64,000 bases of DNA from Caprella mutica (taxonomy: Eukaryota; Arthropoda; Malacostraca; Amphipoda; Caprellidae), in NCBI GenBank assembly GCA_947561585.1, contig CANNZV010002565.1, positions 1 through 64,000 of the forward strand. Reading direction: 5' to 3'. The stretch's first letter is position 1. Each line of letters begins with the position of its first letter. Position numbers and translations under genes: made by a program. Shown here piece after piece: positions 34,845 through 48,059 of this stretch. The notes beneath the pieces were generated by a model. That model did not search any database, was not told where the DNA came from, and saw nothing but the letters and a program-made list of their open reading frames with translations.

Positions 34845-37800
34845 CTAGGACTCCTCTTCATCGACATCACTCTCATGACAAATAGTCGCCGTCATGTCTT
34901 TGAGAGGCTCGAATTCTTTATTGGCGACTAAGTTGAATTCGGTGATGAAGTAGTAGAAGTGTTTATAACAAGTGTTCACATGAGCTTCCTGAAAAATAAT
35001 AGCAAAAGTTTTTATTTTACTTATATAGGGGCTTGAGTTCTGTGAATATTTTGTATACTTTTTAGTTTTTAACTCAATGACTATTATCATTATCATAAAA
35101 CAGTTATTTGAGGTAAAAGAGAAAAGCTCATCATTTGAAAATAATCAACAGATGGATAATTTCTACTCACGGCTCCAATAGATACGATTCTATCAAAATG
35201 GTGAATATATACATGAACGAAAACTCGGAAGAGACGAGTTAAAATTTTCTTACAGAGGGAGACAAACGTTTTGGGGAAAGGAACATCTGAAAAAGAAAAA
35301 AAAGATATAATAGTTCAGTGAATTGCCACCTACGTGAATTACTGGTTTATCATCTGGTTAACCTCGGCTCTTCAATTCATAAGAATGAAAGTTACTTATT
35401 TTACACTAATTAGCTGTAAGCTCATATTAACCCTGTCCTCTGCCTTCAGTGATAAAAAGGATAACTTTTTAAACAATTAGCTAATGTGTTTGACATAAAA
35501 TATTGTAATATTTCATTCTAAAGAAATTCTTACTCATTTATTCTATATTGAAAAAATATCATTACAAATTCTAAAACAATCAATAAAACAAAATTACAAA
35601 AGCACACAGTCAAAATTTGAAAACATATGATTTCAAGCCTTTGTATATCTTCAGAGAACTTTTTTGGTCTAGCTATAGAAATTTCACTCGAGACCTACCA
35701 CAAGTGACGGGGAAGACTTTATCATCATTTATTTGAGATTCAATCCAGTCCATAAGAAGTGAAATGTATTGATTGGCAGGCAGTGGGGTCGGTTTCTTGT
35801 ATTTGTTGCCGTCTGCCCACAGGTACTCAAACTTAGCGCCACCACTCATAGTTGGACAGGACTGATCCGTGCAGTGCTCACATATTGTACCGTAAATCAA
35901 ATTGACTCGATTGAAGAAATCCACAACTGAAATTAATTCATATAAATAAAGCAAGGTGAATATTTTTTAATTAGCTAGGGTAAATTCTCAGTTATCAGTC
36001 AGTTCCACATTTTTGCAAACATAAGAAAAAACATATAATTAAAATAAAAGTTAATAAACAATTATTAGCTATTTTTTCTATGTGTTCAGAAATGTGGAAC
36101 CAACTGATAATTAAGAACTTACCCTAATACTTTTATCAAGATATTGCAACTGAGAAAATTATATAGCTAGCAATTTACCAAGTCACTTGCTGGTTAAGTT
36201 GACTCACCATGCACAGCTATCCAATCATTCATGTTCTCATTGGCAGGAAGTTTCACTACTTGGCGTAGGTTGATTCCAGAGTTTAGGGAAGCATGAGCCT
36301 GTTTGTGGAGGCTGTATTTGAGGGTGCCAGGGGGGAGCTTCTTTCGTGGTCTGAAAGTCTTTCAAAGAACTGCATATTAGTCACAGTAGCTAGCTAGAAA
36401 ACTGACATACACCACAGACTATCAAAAAAGAGATTAATTAGTCACTAAATAGCTACTGAAATAAATTGACAATAGATATTAATGCCTCATTCAGCATCTA
36501 GGTACACATAATAACCATGGAAATTTGTTTAGAAGCATATAAATTCAGATATACATAATAAGCAAAAATTATTAAAATTATTGTAACCAACAGTCAATGT
36601 GTGTGAATAATGTATTGATCAGTAATAAATAATTTATACATTTTAATGGAAAAAAGTGCCAGTAAATAAATTTCATGCTAAAAAATATTGATTAAATATC
36701 AGCAGATTCAAAAAATAGCATTCAGATAAATTGTCCTCATTTCCAATTAGTCATTAAAAGATCCCCTTCACATCATCATGCTCCTATCAATTATTTTCCT
36801 CGAGGTTTAGCTACAAGCTATCATCATTTTTGTTCTAGTGAATATGTAATCTAATCGATTTAATTCAATAATGAAATGGAGATATAAAATTAGTTTCTGA
36901 AAACATTTTATCGGTCGGATTTGCATAGGAACTGAAAGTAAAAGAACCTGGAAAACGGACTGAACAAAATTGAACAGCTGAAAGTAGCTACAGGTAATAT
37001 CATTAAAAAATGGAAGTACTTGTGGTTGTCAAGCTCATTGGAATAAGAAAATCAGACATTGTAGCCTGTAGGTTGTCTAATAATGAAGAAAATCATATAT
37101 CTAAATGAGTCTAATTATAAACCAAATCAGTTTTAACCTCCAGGGGTATACCACACAGAGATAGCTGAAATGCAAGTATAGCTACTCTGCCCAGAGTAGA
37201 TAGCTATAGAGATATAGTTATTTTTTCATTTAAAACTAAAATAAAGTAAATCGGTGAAGTACTGACAAAGTTATGGGTAAAATGGTCCACAACAATAATC
37301 ATATCCTCAGTATTGAGCTGGACTTCGTCTCAGCTAATAATAATATGGATCTTTCAATAGTTTCAAGTAGACATTTTCAGTTAGCTACACCATCAAAAAT
37401 ATAATAGCTAGATCAATCAAGAAGAAAAATTATCTATAGAAACAGTAAAATCAGATGACATTTATATATATATATATTAGTATAGTGCAGAATAAAAAAA
37501 AACTGACAGTCCACCACATACACCCAGAAAAAAATAAACTTTGTACTCACTTGTTGAGAGTTAAACTGAAATATAGAAGAGAGAGAATTAAGCTTTGAAA
37601 TAAAAAAATTAAATAAGACAATAAAATAAATTCCTAATGATAATATATAAGATGATTGCACAGTCAGACCTACAGACGAGCAGACCAGAGGATCTTGATA
37701 TACAATTAGACTTAGTAGGAAGTAATCTTACAGGGCGATGCGAGCTAAATTAAATGAAATGCTTGGGAAAGTGTCTCCAAGTCTTGGAGACGGATCGGAC

Positions 37801-40800
37801 CAACAGTACCTAAAAGCTGAGCGACGCACCACATTTCGGCGCACTATAATAATGGCCGCATGGCGCCAGATTGTATTTGCTGGTAAATTCAGATATGTCG
37901 GCAGATATTCAATTTCTCTAATAAATAAATTCCTGCAATGTCGGAGGATATTTAGCTATTAATTCCTATATTACTATTAATTTTTGGAGGGGAAACTTGA
38001 GATATGTTGGAGGACTAGACAAATTGATGAAAAATGTTGGCAGCTATATCTCAGATATTTGAAAAAGTCAGAGGAGTTCAGTGCACCAAATACAAACTGG
38101 GCATGGCGCACCACTGTACATTCTATCAATGATTTCAACATAATTGTCTGTCATGTAGTTTGTTGTATCCGCTAGTTAAAACCTCACTGACTTCAGACAG
38201 AAAGTGTACAATAGTTACCCCATAAAATTATAATTATTAAAGTTTTCTATGATAAATTTTATTTTCAGTTCCAAATTAAACATCTGGATCAAAGAATTAA
38301 ACTGTGTAGGTAGTATTAACATTGGATTCAAGTAGGCTCAAGCAGGTATATATATTGCGGCACAGCGGGCCTGCGGTCTCTAACAACAGCCAGTCTGAAA
38401 AGTACAGCAGGATTTGTGGATTAATCCTGTCCCCAAGTGCTATTTAATTCCTATGTTCTTATGTTATTTGCTGCGCCCAAATCCCTATTTCTGTAAAAAA
38501 TCCTGGGTCTGAGCAGGGTCCATCCAATTACCGGAACGCCAGAGTGGAAAAATAACTCTCTTCTGATTGACCAATAACTCTGTTAGAAATTCTTCTTAAG
38601 GACAACTCTGCAGAAACTTCACATTATTTCATTTAACTTTGTAAAAATCTGTTATAAATTTCATAATATTTGAAAATATTGAACTCTGCATGCTATATGG
38701 TCTTAGGTCTATAGTAATAGGTATAATATATAAATATAAGGTACCTACATGCTAATGATGCTTTACTAATACTAAGCAAGGTTAAAGATGTTAATCATTA
38801 ATAAACCACTCTGGAAAAAGTGGTCTTTTCTGATGGATTAATTTCTCTGTTGGAGTTTAGCAAACCTCAAAATACAGTAATAAATTAATGGGAATTGTAT
38901 AATCTGCAGCATTTAGCCTCTAAAATTCATCTGTTAGCCTAAGCTATTTTCCAGAGTGGTTAATAAACTCCGTGGTTAAGTATTCATGAGTAACTCTGTT
39001 AGAATTTATGTTTTCCACTGTGGCCGGAACGGAACATGAATTACCGGAACGGAGTTGTTTTTATTGAGAAATAGTCCTTGTTAAGTCATATAGGTAAACA
39101 TTAGGTCTATTTATGTTCCAATTGAATTGATATCATATTTACCATTTTATAGTCTTTTCTGCTCGTATATTCGATACCAAACACCTGCAACATAGTTATA
39201 AACTTTACAAGAGTATATGCTGAAATTCGTTTTCTTTGCATAATCTTTGTAAGAAAATATTTTGAGAGGAAACTAAAGTAATTTTAATATTGGATTCCAT
39301 ATTATAGTTTTAATGTGAAGTATTTTGGTTTTATTTTGTGTATCCATTACTAGTATGTTTTGATATTCTATTAATCAGGATTTTTAATTTTATGCAACAT
39401 ATACCAATTTAGTTCGTTTTTAATGGGGTAGTAGGTAACTTCATAACTACTATCTCAGCCGCCAGATTGGAAAAATAACTCTCTTCTGATTGACTAGTAA
39501 CTCTGTTAGAGATTCATCCTTAAGACAACTCTGCAGAAATTACACATTATTTCTTTTCACTTGTGTAAAAATTAGTCCTATATAATTCATAGTATTTGAA
39601 AAATTGAAATCTGCATGCTATATATCTATACATGCTTTGCTAATAAAATAATTCAGTACTAAACACTAGTGAACAGGGTTAATCATTAATAAACTACGTG
39701 GTCAAGTATTCATGAGTAACTCTGTTAGAATTTGAGTTTTCCACTCTAGACTATCTGTCGCATTGAAGTTATGATGACCCATGACTTACTTAATATACAT
39801 ATACTATACATAAACTACATATGTATATTAATGCATATTAATATGTATATTAATATATACTTACTTAATATACATAACATAAAATGAAACAAAAATATTT
39901 AAGATCTATAACACAGAATCACGGTCTATCTAAGTCATCATGTCATGTCAATTTTCTGTCTATGTTTCAGATGTTTGGTAGCGAATATACAAACACTCAA
40001 ACAGAAATGAGTATAAAATGGTAAAATATGACATCAATTGCCAAGCAAAATAGTATGTCTCATAAACTCGCCATTTGTCTCTCCAGCTCTCTCCAAAATT
40101 CAACAAATTCTCTCCAAAATGATCAAATTTTCATAAATTCTCTCCAAAATAACATTGTAGCATAGGAGAAAAATAGATAAAACTCACCATTTGCAATTGA
40201 AGGGCTCAAAAATTACTGTCACAAACCCGCCATTAAAATGGCGAGTTTAGACATGCTTTATTACTTGGATCAATTGGAACATAAATAGACCTAATGTATA
40301 CTTAAATGACTTAACAAGGATTATTTCTCAATAAAAGTTATAAAACAACTCCGTTCCGGTAATTCATGGTCCGTTCCGATAATTCATGGTTTTAAAACTA
40401 GATTGATGGTCCGTTCCGGTAATTGTATGCCATGATTCAAAGTCTGGCAGGAAAGTCGCCAGTTTAATGAGAATATGGATCCATGTCGGCTGTCGCCACA
40501 TTTAAGATATTTTAAAGAAGAAATTTGACTTCCTAGAGAGTAAAGAAGATTTTACACTTGGAAATATCCTCATGCTCCATGTCTGATGCCAAGTAATAAA
40601 GCATGTCCAAACTCGCCATTTTAATGGCGAGTTTGTGACAGTTATTTTGAGCCCTTCAAATGCAAATGGTGAGTTTTATCTATTTTTCTCCTGTGCTACA
40701 ATGTTATTTTGGAGAGAATTTATGAAAATTTGATCATTTTGGAGAGAAATTGTTGAATTTTGGAGAGAGCTGGAGAGACAAATGGCCAGTCTGCAGAATA

Positions 40801-41835
40801 TGGAACATTTTTCCAAGACTCTCTGCGGGAGTTTTTGAATGAAATTTTAGAAATTGGAGATCTCTGCGGGAGATTTTGAATTAATTCCTAAGTTACCATT
40901 AATTTAGCTGCGGGAGATTTTGAATCTGCTGCTGAGAGTCAGAGAGTAACTGTCTCTCAAATTAAAAGTCTCTGCGGGAGAAGAGACACATTCTGCAGAC
41001 TGGACAAATGGTGAGTTTATGAGACATACTATTTTACTTGGGTCTGATGCATGACATTGCATGTGCATCTTTTTATGAGTGATTCACTTGTTACTTACAT
41101 GTTTTTAAACTTATTTCTCTCCTCAAAAGTCGCCAATATATTGGCGACTTTGTCCATACTTTGAAACATGGATTGTATGAACCGCATTTTTCCACCAAAA
41201 ATTAAAGGTAACATAGTAATAAATGGCTACAAATCCACCGACTTTGCCAGAATATTATTTTCAATGGAGAAAAATTCCACCGACAAGTCGGTGGAATTTA
41301 CCATGAAATACAGTCTGGATTATGTACAGTGGTGCGCTGTAATCTGGTGCGCCGTACTGTGGTGCCGCTGGTGCGCCGCTCAGCTTTTAGATACGTATCG
41401 ATTGGACAAACTTTGGCATTTGCAGACTGGTTAATATTCAAGGCCAGGCCTACAGTAACTGTAAAGTTGTAAACTGAAGTCTGAAGAAGGTAAGAACAGT
41501 TCAATGATTTAATTTGGATGTCTTACAGTCTTAGCTTCCCAATTTGCTATTTACATAATTTTAAAAAGTGTTCCCAGTTCATGACATATACCAAGTTATG
41601 GTTAACGTGAAGTAACTCAAAAATGATTTTAAAAATATCAATTAGGTGAGCTGCAGTACTGCAACAATCAGTCCCAGACTTTGAGAGAGCTATTTTAAAG
41701 TTAGAGCTAATAAAATGGATATGTACGAAAGTCACTATTTCACTTAACCTAATAACATTCAAATTCTTTAATATTGATCCGTTTTCTCACCTTTCCCTTT
41801 TGAAAGAACTCCATAAAACCACTCAGACCAGCCAT
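34845..41835 (-). CDS. Mob3: MOB kinase activator 3 family protein, 5 exons
   Basis: Exons on minus: 41835-41791, 36358-36208, 35926-35699, 35286-35171, 34988-34845 (stop TAG). Phases join and the product is 227 residues (MOB3 proteins are about 216-220). It starts [20 protein letters not shown], a typical MOB3 N-terminus. The zinc site of the MOB fold is complete: Cys84, Cys89 (HCTDQSC), His166 and His171 (VHVYIHHFD). [19 protein letters not shown] near 182-200 identifies the MOB3 rather than the MOB1 subfamily. An acidic tail (DVDEEES) ends the protein. MOB proteins are cytosolic adaptors for Hippo/NDR-type kinases; MOB3 members have been linked to MST kinases. Intron 1 is 5.4 kb and packed with transposons; the other introns are short. 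No promoter motif was resolved upstream of 41835. Confidence 0.94.
35977..36126. mobile_element. GGGTAAGTTC-type MITE, copy 3, in MOB3 intron 2
   Basis: Starts agggtaaattctcagttatc and ends as the inverse gataattaagaacttaccct, with ttccacattttt and its complement inside. A clean two-ended copy, useful for defining the family. Confidence 0.8.
36359..38525. other. MOB3 intron 1, distal part
   Basis: Mostly AT-rich with no clear element. A block at about 37786-37870 (cctaaaagctgagcgacgca) returns inverted at about 41335-41400 (gcgccgctcagcttttagat), 3.5 kb away, so an old inverted-repeat element may span the interval. At 38345-38480 a stretch ends in ttcctatgttcttatgtta, which could be the tail of a short retroelement (weak). 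Confidence 0.45.
38539..39023. mobile_element. hAT-like element K1
   Basis: An exact 8-bp repeat ccggaacg flanks it (38531-38538, 39024-39031). The ends are ccagagtggaaaa and ttttccactgtgg. It is inserted in the left arm of element L. The start (taactctcttctgattgac) and end (catgagtaactctgttagaa) are shared with the copy at 39461-39751. Confidence 0.85.
39461..39751. mobile_element. hAT-like element K2, shorter copy
   Basis: Begins ccagattggaaaaataactc and ends tttgagttttccactctag. It is collinear with K1 but lacks about 190 bp of its middle. No clean target repeat was found. Confidence 0.7.
40041..40268. mobile_element. hAT-like element M1, 228 bp
   Basis: An exact 8-bp repeat atcaattg flanks it (40033-40040, 40269-40276). 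The ends are ccaagcaaaatagtatgtct and, inverted, ccaagtaataaagcatgtct. It is inserted in the right arm of element L. Confidence 0.9.
40589..41041. mobile_element. hAT-like element M2, same family as M1, opposite orientation
   Basis: An exact 8-bp repeat gtctgatg flanks it (40581-40588, 41042-41049). Subtracting the inner element and its duplication leaves 227 bp, against 228 bp for M1. Confidence 0.92.
40786..41003. mobile_element. hAT-like element N nested in M2
   Basis: An exact 8-bp repeat acaaatgg flanks it (40778-40785, 41004-41011). M1 holds the uninterrupted site (the complement of gacaaatggcgagtttatga). The ends are ccagtctgcagaatatgg and, inverted, ccagtctgcagaatgtg. The word ctctgcgggaga repeats four times inside. 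Confidence 0.93.
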
Positions 41836-43663
41836 GACTGAAGACTGACACCCACAGTTTATTTACTTTGTCCGATTCCTCTCTTTCGAATACTATCTTC
41901 AGATCAACGAAGACGAAGTCACGTTAATATAAAGAGTTTTAATACATAAAATACCTCTCTCCCACAGTAGTGTTCATGAGAGACTGCACTTTGAGCGGAG
42001 TAGCGTCTTATCTCTTCATTACATCCTGTGTTTACTCAATATAGAGTAATTATACGCACCAGTCGCGTTATCAGCATCCTCTGACGTCATAAGAACGGCA
42101 CACAATCGAACAGTCTTGCACCACTCTGAATAAACCATAGACTAATTAATATTTTTGTTATCTCCTTAGTTTATAAATACTTTTCTTTACACAGGTTGAA
42201 TGAGCTAAGCTTTAAGATACAATTCATAAAATATTTTGAGCGTAGGAAGTCTTTATCACAAATATACATACATAGTTAGTCACTCATCGATAATGGGATA
42301 TAATTTATCGACAATATTTTCGGAAATTCCGAATTTCAGTGTCTGTAGCATGATGATTTTTAATATCATTAGAAAATAATAATAATAATTTCAATAAAAA
42401 GGGTTTCACCTCGGTTGCAGATGTCTGAATTTTGTAAATATTATAAATTATAGATACCTAATATATTTAATTTGAGATTTTTTAATTGAACTTTTTAAAA
42501 TAGAGATATTTTTAAATTTGCATGAGCTTCAAATATATATTTTTTTTTATGTCATGTGTGCCATTTAGATGTGGAGAGGTGGGAAGGGGTGCATGTTTTC
42601 TAATAAATATGCATACCTCTCTGCTTCAGCATTTGGGGAAATTATGATGCGAGTTTAGAGTGCCGTAGCACATGGCCCTACTCTGCTTTTAATACTACTG
42701 ATACTTATGAACTTAATTTGTGTCAGGTAAAGTACATAAACTACTACTATTGTGATCGTGTCAACAAAGATATTATAATACAATAATTGGTGTCAATTTC
42801 TAACTTTAATTAGGTAGTTACCTACCTGGCTGTAGATATTTTGAGAATTATGGCACTAGATTTTTTCTCGCATGTTCATTTTTAATTATTTAATGATAAT
42901 CATGATAATCCGTAATCATGAATCCGTAATCGTAATTAATGATAATCCGTAATCATGAATGAGAGTTGGGAAGATATTTTATTCTTACCTTTTTTTACCA
43001 CTAAATGAATATCAGAATATGTTTCATTATCAATTAAATAATTGAAGGAGCTACGATGAAATATGATCAATATAGAGGCCATTGATTTATTTGATGCTGC
43101 AGAAGAACAGGACAGAAAAAATGTGCAACCCCCCGTGGTCAAAAAATCCCTGTAAATAAATAAACAGATAAAAATTTTCTAGCAATAAATCCCTGCAAAA
43201 AGGACCATTTAAATAAATACCCGTTGCAAAAAGCCTTCCGGTGAAAAACAGTTTCACATCACTTTACTCGATGTCAAATTACCAATTTCAAAATATAATA
43301 AAAATAATTAGAAATGTAGCTAGTTTTTGCAACTAATTTATCGGACATTATATATTCATTGCTATATTCTGTAAAGTACATATACAAGATAACTTCGATC
43401 TGCAACTGCTTGAACCACTAAAATAAAAATACGGAATTGTATTTATTCTTCACTTTGGGTTAATATTATAATAACAATTAATTAATACGGAAGAATTTAA
43501 TTTACTAAGGAAATAATTTAATCATTTGTATAACGAAAAAATGAACAATATATGCCAATGGCAGTTTTTCGTGTACCTAACAAAAGAAAATAAACCTATT
43601 AGGTATTTATAGACGAAGACAATAATGAAACTAAGCTATTTAAAATTTAGCACAAAGTAGGTA
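41836..43663. other. MOB3 upstream region and AT-rich intergenic DNA
   Basis: About 41840-42150 should hold the MOB3 5' UTR and promoter; no TATA or other box is convincing. At 43140-43255 there is a degenerate array (gcaaaaagccttccggtgaa) whose inverse relative is at 48060-48280. No gene is seen. Confidence 0.45.
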
Positions 43664-45699
43664 GGGTAGCACGTGGCAGCGCGGCACCCCCTAAGCTCTT
43701 TCCAAAGTATCTCCAATACTATTGAACCTAGATAATTGATTTTTACTGTAAAAGATACAACAAGAAATGGGCAACACATGGTAAACTGTTTAGGAACTAA
43801 TAATTTATATTTTTATTTTATTACAGTTTTCCCAAAAGTGTCAAAAAACCCGTTTTGCCCCGTGTACTGGGCAAAACGGCAAATATGCGGGGCAAAACGG
43901 ACACGGGGTGCCGCTTTGCCCCCTTTATTACATTTTAGATGTATTATCTACGAAAGTTAAAGAAAAACAAATTTTGAATAATATATATTGATGTATATCC
44001 TGAAACAGGCTATGACATTGGCCATTTGAAACTATACATTTATAGTGTTGACTGTTTTTATATATATTTTAACTAGTCAAAGTTATCTTATATTTAATTC
44101 AATGTCAAATAGAGGTTCTTCTATTATTTCTGTAGCTAAGAAACCCTCCTCATCACACTAGTCTTAATTATATTGTCATATATCAGTGTTTTAATACAAT
44201 TGACAGCTATCTCGGATGAAGCAGTTTTCAAAAGGGCTGCTCTGAAGATTCCAGCCGTGTCATATACGGTACTCTTTAACCAGGATTGTTCATCATCCAG
44301 TTATCAACAAAAGAGTTTCATGATCTCTTCATCGATTTGATATAGTAAAAGTCGAGTGGTTGCATTTTATGAGAAGAATGTGGAAGTGAAGTTGATTGCA
44401 TCCAGACACTGTGATTTCCAACCAGTATGATCATCTTTTTAAATTCATTAGAAGATAAAGTTGATTTCACCAAGTATTGAAGTCATTTAAAAAGGAGACC
44501 TCCATCATTCTGAATCACTGATATCCTCCATGGATCCTGGAGGAGCTCCTGTCATGAAAGTATCTCATTTTTTGGAAATATGATCATTGGTGATATGAAA
44601 GATCCTCTTGCACTAATGCATCACAAAACTGACCAATTCACCTCTTTCGACACTCGTTATCTTACAAATCTGCTTAACATCTTTCTTAGCTACCAATTTG
44701 GTGGGATTTTGATCCGTTGAAATTCCAGTTTCATCCATGTTCTATATTTTTGTTAATTTAAGTTTATTCAAAATTTTCACATACACTTTAAAAATAGATC
44801 AACTTTTGAATTGTTAAATCCAATCACACGAACCCTGCTGGTTTCCATTGATTTGCGGACTATACGATTGTAGCTTCTAATGAATGAATTGAACCAATCG
44901 ACGCCTGCCTTTTTTGATTCCTTATTGAAAGATTGTTAGACATTAGTACGGTCTGCCATATCCAAGGCAAAATTACATCATGGCTATTAAGTACAAGCAT
45001 ATGGTTTTGCATATATGTAACATAATTTACAATTTGTAACCCCACTTTACTTGAAAGAACGCAATCATTCGTCCAAGATGTGGTACTCATGGTGAATTAA
45101 CTTTGCCATCATATGGCCTGCTCAACGTTGTAGTATGTATACAATTTTTTTTAACCTATGGACTGCATTCTAGTTGTCTTCATCTTATAGTATTACACCA
45201 TTATAAACAAGGAAAATAAATGTTAATTGTAAAAAATGTTTTAAAATCAACTTATTACTACATAATTAGTTTTACGGGGCAAAACGGTAGCCCTAGCCGC
45301 TTTGCCCCCGCATACTGTGGCCTCATTGCCCCAAATGACGCGCTATTTTAATTTTGGAAAATATATTATTTAAAAATAATTTTTTCATTGTATTTATATA
45401 TAGAAAATGAAGTAAATCGATAATACTATGCATTTCATTATGAAATATATTGATATATTACACTTGACAGAATTCAAACACTACTCAGTGACACCAAAAA
45501 GTTATATCAAAATGACTTAATATAGATTTATCGCCGTAACTTAGCGAAATATTTCCACACCCTCACACAACTAACTACACTGTAGCTTAGGACACCGGAG
45601 AACATATGGAAGGTATCTGAGAGCTACCTTCTATAATATTTTGGAAAATAACTGTGGGTGCCTTTTGACCCCGGGGTGCCGCTTTGCCCCATGCTACCC
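43664..45699 (-). mobile_element. Pogo/Tigger-like element O, 2.0 kb
   Basis: The TIRs gggtagcacgtggcagcgcg (left) and, inverted, gggtagcatggggcaaagcg (right) lead into gcaccccgg. TA flanks both ends (43662-43663, 45700-45701). The word ggggcaaaacgg recurs near both inner arms (43863, 43890, 45276). It encodes a dead transposase on minus. Confidence 0.85.
44110..45090 (-). pseudogene. Pogo/Tigger-type transposase, heavily mutated
   Basis: Read across frames on the minus strand: an N-terminal piece at 45090-44860, a VRVIGFNNSKVDLFLK stretch near 44830-44785, then the core TGISTDQNPTKLVAKKDVKQ near 44730 and ITSxERGELVSF near 44650 (MDETG is the family signature). TGAPPGSMEDISDSE lies near 44560-44520, and GNHSxxxxxxxLPHSSHKMQPLD near 44415-44360. 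This order is that of pogo/Tigger/jerky-type DDE transposases. Many stops and shifts; not functional. Confidence 0.75.
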
Positions 45700-45714
45700 T
45701 AACCACTGGCGGTA

Positions 45715-46390
45715 GGATTATTTACCAATGGTACCGAATGGCACCGAACGGTACAAAATGGCATACTGAATGGCAACAAATGGAACCAAATGGTACTGAA
45801 TTGAACCAAATGGCACCGAATGGCACCAAGTGGTTTCGTATGACACCTTTCGGTTATATTTAATCAAATGACGAATATCGGTAATTAATTGTAAAATTGA
45901 GCTAATCCTAACGAAATATTACATAATTAAATATGCTGGTTACATTCAAATATGCTGCTTCAATTAAAACACATATTAGCAATTGTTAGATTTTACCCGC
46001 ACCCCTCCTCCACCTCTTTAGCCTGTAATCCTACTCAAGACTTATAGACTACCCAAGGCTTGTACACTATATAAACCTTGATCCTACCCGCCTCAATTCG
46101 GCTGAAAATAACTTCCATTCGGTGCCAGTCGGTAAATAGTCCTGGGACTATTTACCGAATGGATGAATAGGAAGGGATAACAACACCAAATATAGTGATG
46201 TTCAGGTACTGTATTTTATGTATTGTTTAGTGTAGATAAATATTATATATCTAAACCTATAGATATATTTGGTACTACATTCCTTCCTTCGGTTAAAAAT
46301 AAGCATCCATTCGGTAAATAGTCTTAGGACTTTTTACCGAATGGCACTGATTGGACGCTTATATTTTAACCGAATGGAGCGGATAAGATT
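45715..46390. repeat. Inverted, degenerate accgaatggcacc repeats
   Basis: The left part (45720-45850) has about ten short units accgaatggca. The right part has inverse units (ccattcggtgccagtcggt at 46112). Two palindromes, ggtaaatagtcc-tgg-gactatttacc at 46131-46156 and a diverged copy at 46314-46340, lie between. It looks like a fold-back element of the same style as D and H. It abuts element O. Confidence 0.6.
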
Positions 46391-47595
46391 ACTGTTTAAA
46401 GGGGAGGAGGTAGGTAAAATCAAACAATTTGCAATATGAATTTTAACGGAACCAGTTTATTTAATTATGGAATGATACATAATTTGTTCATATAAACAAT
46501 GCTTATTAAAGAAATATTTTATTTTTGACATAGTGCCATACGGTTAGGAATAGCTCATCTTTTCAAATAATTAACGATATTTTCACTGTGTTCATCGGTA
46601 TTCTTTATTTGAATATAGTAAATGTGCTACTTTTTTATGAAACAATTAAATTTCATTACGAGAAATTACCAATATATTATTGACATTTACAGCTGTTATG
46701 CTTAGTTTCTTGTCACTTAAAATCATTTTCAATTTTGAAAAGCTAATTTCAACTTCAGGTTGTTTCATTTGGGGTTGTTTGGTTTTTACAACATGAGCAC
46801 TTAACTAACTATGAAATTGAAATGCATAAATGATTGTGCTCAAAGTAACTTCTTTACGCAAAGAGCTAAATTAACCGGTCACAATCAATAAATACCATAA
46901 ATTTATTTTATTGGGCATATTTTCATTCTTCATGTATCATTCTATTTATTCAAGAAAATTACGTGATATAATACTGTATTGAGTAATGATTTATTCATTT
47001 TTCAATTCAGTTTAATTTACCAATAATTATTTATACTCCTACGTTTTCTATGGAATATTACTATTAATTTTTTTTAATGAAATGGCATACTAATTCAAAT
47101 GTCTTTTGCATGTTTAATTTATCAATACTATAATAATCTAATACAAATATATTTTGCATGTAAAGGATGATTTATAACAGTTTTTATAGTCGTATATACC
47201 GTAATTACTAGTTCTATCTTTTAATTTCTAGTCAAAATAGCTTTTATAGTCAAAATAGCGTTTATGCTATAAACGCGATATAACTTTATTCTTAAGGTCA
47301 AAATAGCGTTTATAGCTTAAGAACTGGAAATCTGGGCTCTAATAATAACATCCTAATTTAATTTTAAGCCTTATAGCCTCTGATTGAATGTAATGATTTA
47401 CCAGCATTAATGGTGAACCAAAATAATATCACTTCCTGAGAAGAGAAGGAACTAACGCTTAGCCTACAACTACAAATATTTTAAGTCAACTTATACTATT
47501 TCTACAGATGACTCACCACAAGCTTACCTGCTATGAGTAACTAAAGTATTTTTAGTATTAAAAATAAACCTGCTATTCGAATAAAAATATTGTAA
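46391..47595. other. AT-rich intergenic DNA
   Basis: No gene. A small repeat (gtcaaaatagcgtttat, three copies, 47230-47315) includes an inverted ctataaacgc. Confidence 0.5.
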
Positions 47596-47599
47596 ATAT

Positions 47600-48056
47600 A
47601 CTAGGTAGAGTTTATACTAGATAGTGATCATACTAGGTAATGATTATACTAGATAATGATTATACTAGATAGTGATTATACTAGATAATGATTATACTAG
47701 ATAGTGATTATTCTAGATAATGATTATACTAGATAATGATTATACTAGATAGTGATTGTACTAGATAGTGATTGTACTAGATAGTGATTATACTAGATTG
47801 TGATTATACTAGAGAGTGATTATACTAGATAATGATTATACTAGATAGTGATTATACTAGATAATGATTATACTAGATAGTGATTATTCTAGATAATGAT
47901 TATACTAGATAATGATTATACTAGATAGTGATTGTACTATATAGTGATTGTACTAGATAGTGATTAAACTAGATTGTGATTATAATAGAGAGTGATTATA
48001 CTAGAGAGTGATTATACTAGATAGTGATTATACTAGATTGTGATTATACTAGAATG
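47600..48056. repeat. 16-bp minisatellite, about 28 copies
   Basis: The unit is atactagatagtgatt, with alternating variants (agtgatt/aatgatt). A block of variants repeats: the order at 47640-47800 recurs at about 47820-47990, so there is a higher-order period of about 176 bp (11 units). Confidence 0.88.
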
Positions 48057-48059
48057 TAT

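Larger units (their letters stand above)
38526..40436. mobile_element. Fold-back element L in MOB3 intron 1
   Basis: The left arm (caattaccggaacgg, then attaccggaacggagttgtt, to about 39175) pairs with the right arm (about 39965-40436, read inverted). The shared text runs through tgagaaata, gtctatttatgttccaatt and tttaccattttat. Other elements interrupt both arms (38539-39023 left, 40041-40268 right). No target duplication could be confirmed, so the exact outer limits are uncertain. Confidence 0.65.

Noticed and set aside
47600..48056. CRISPR-like array
   Set aside because: Units are contiguous with no unique spacers, and the host is a eukaryote; the same applies to the other arrays here.
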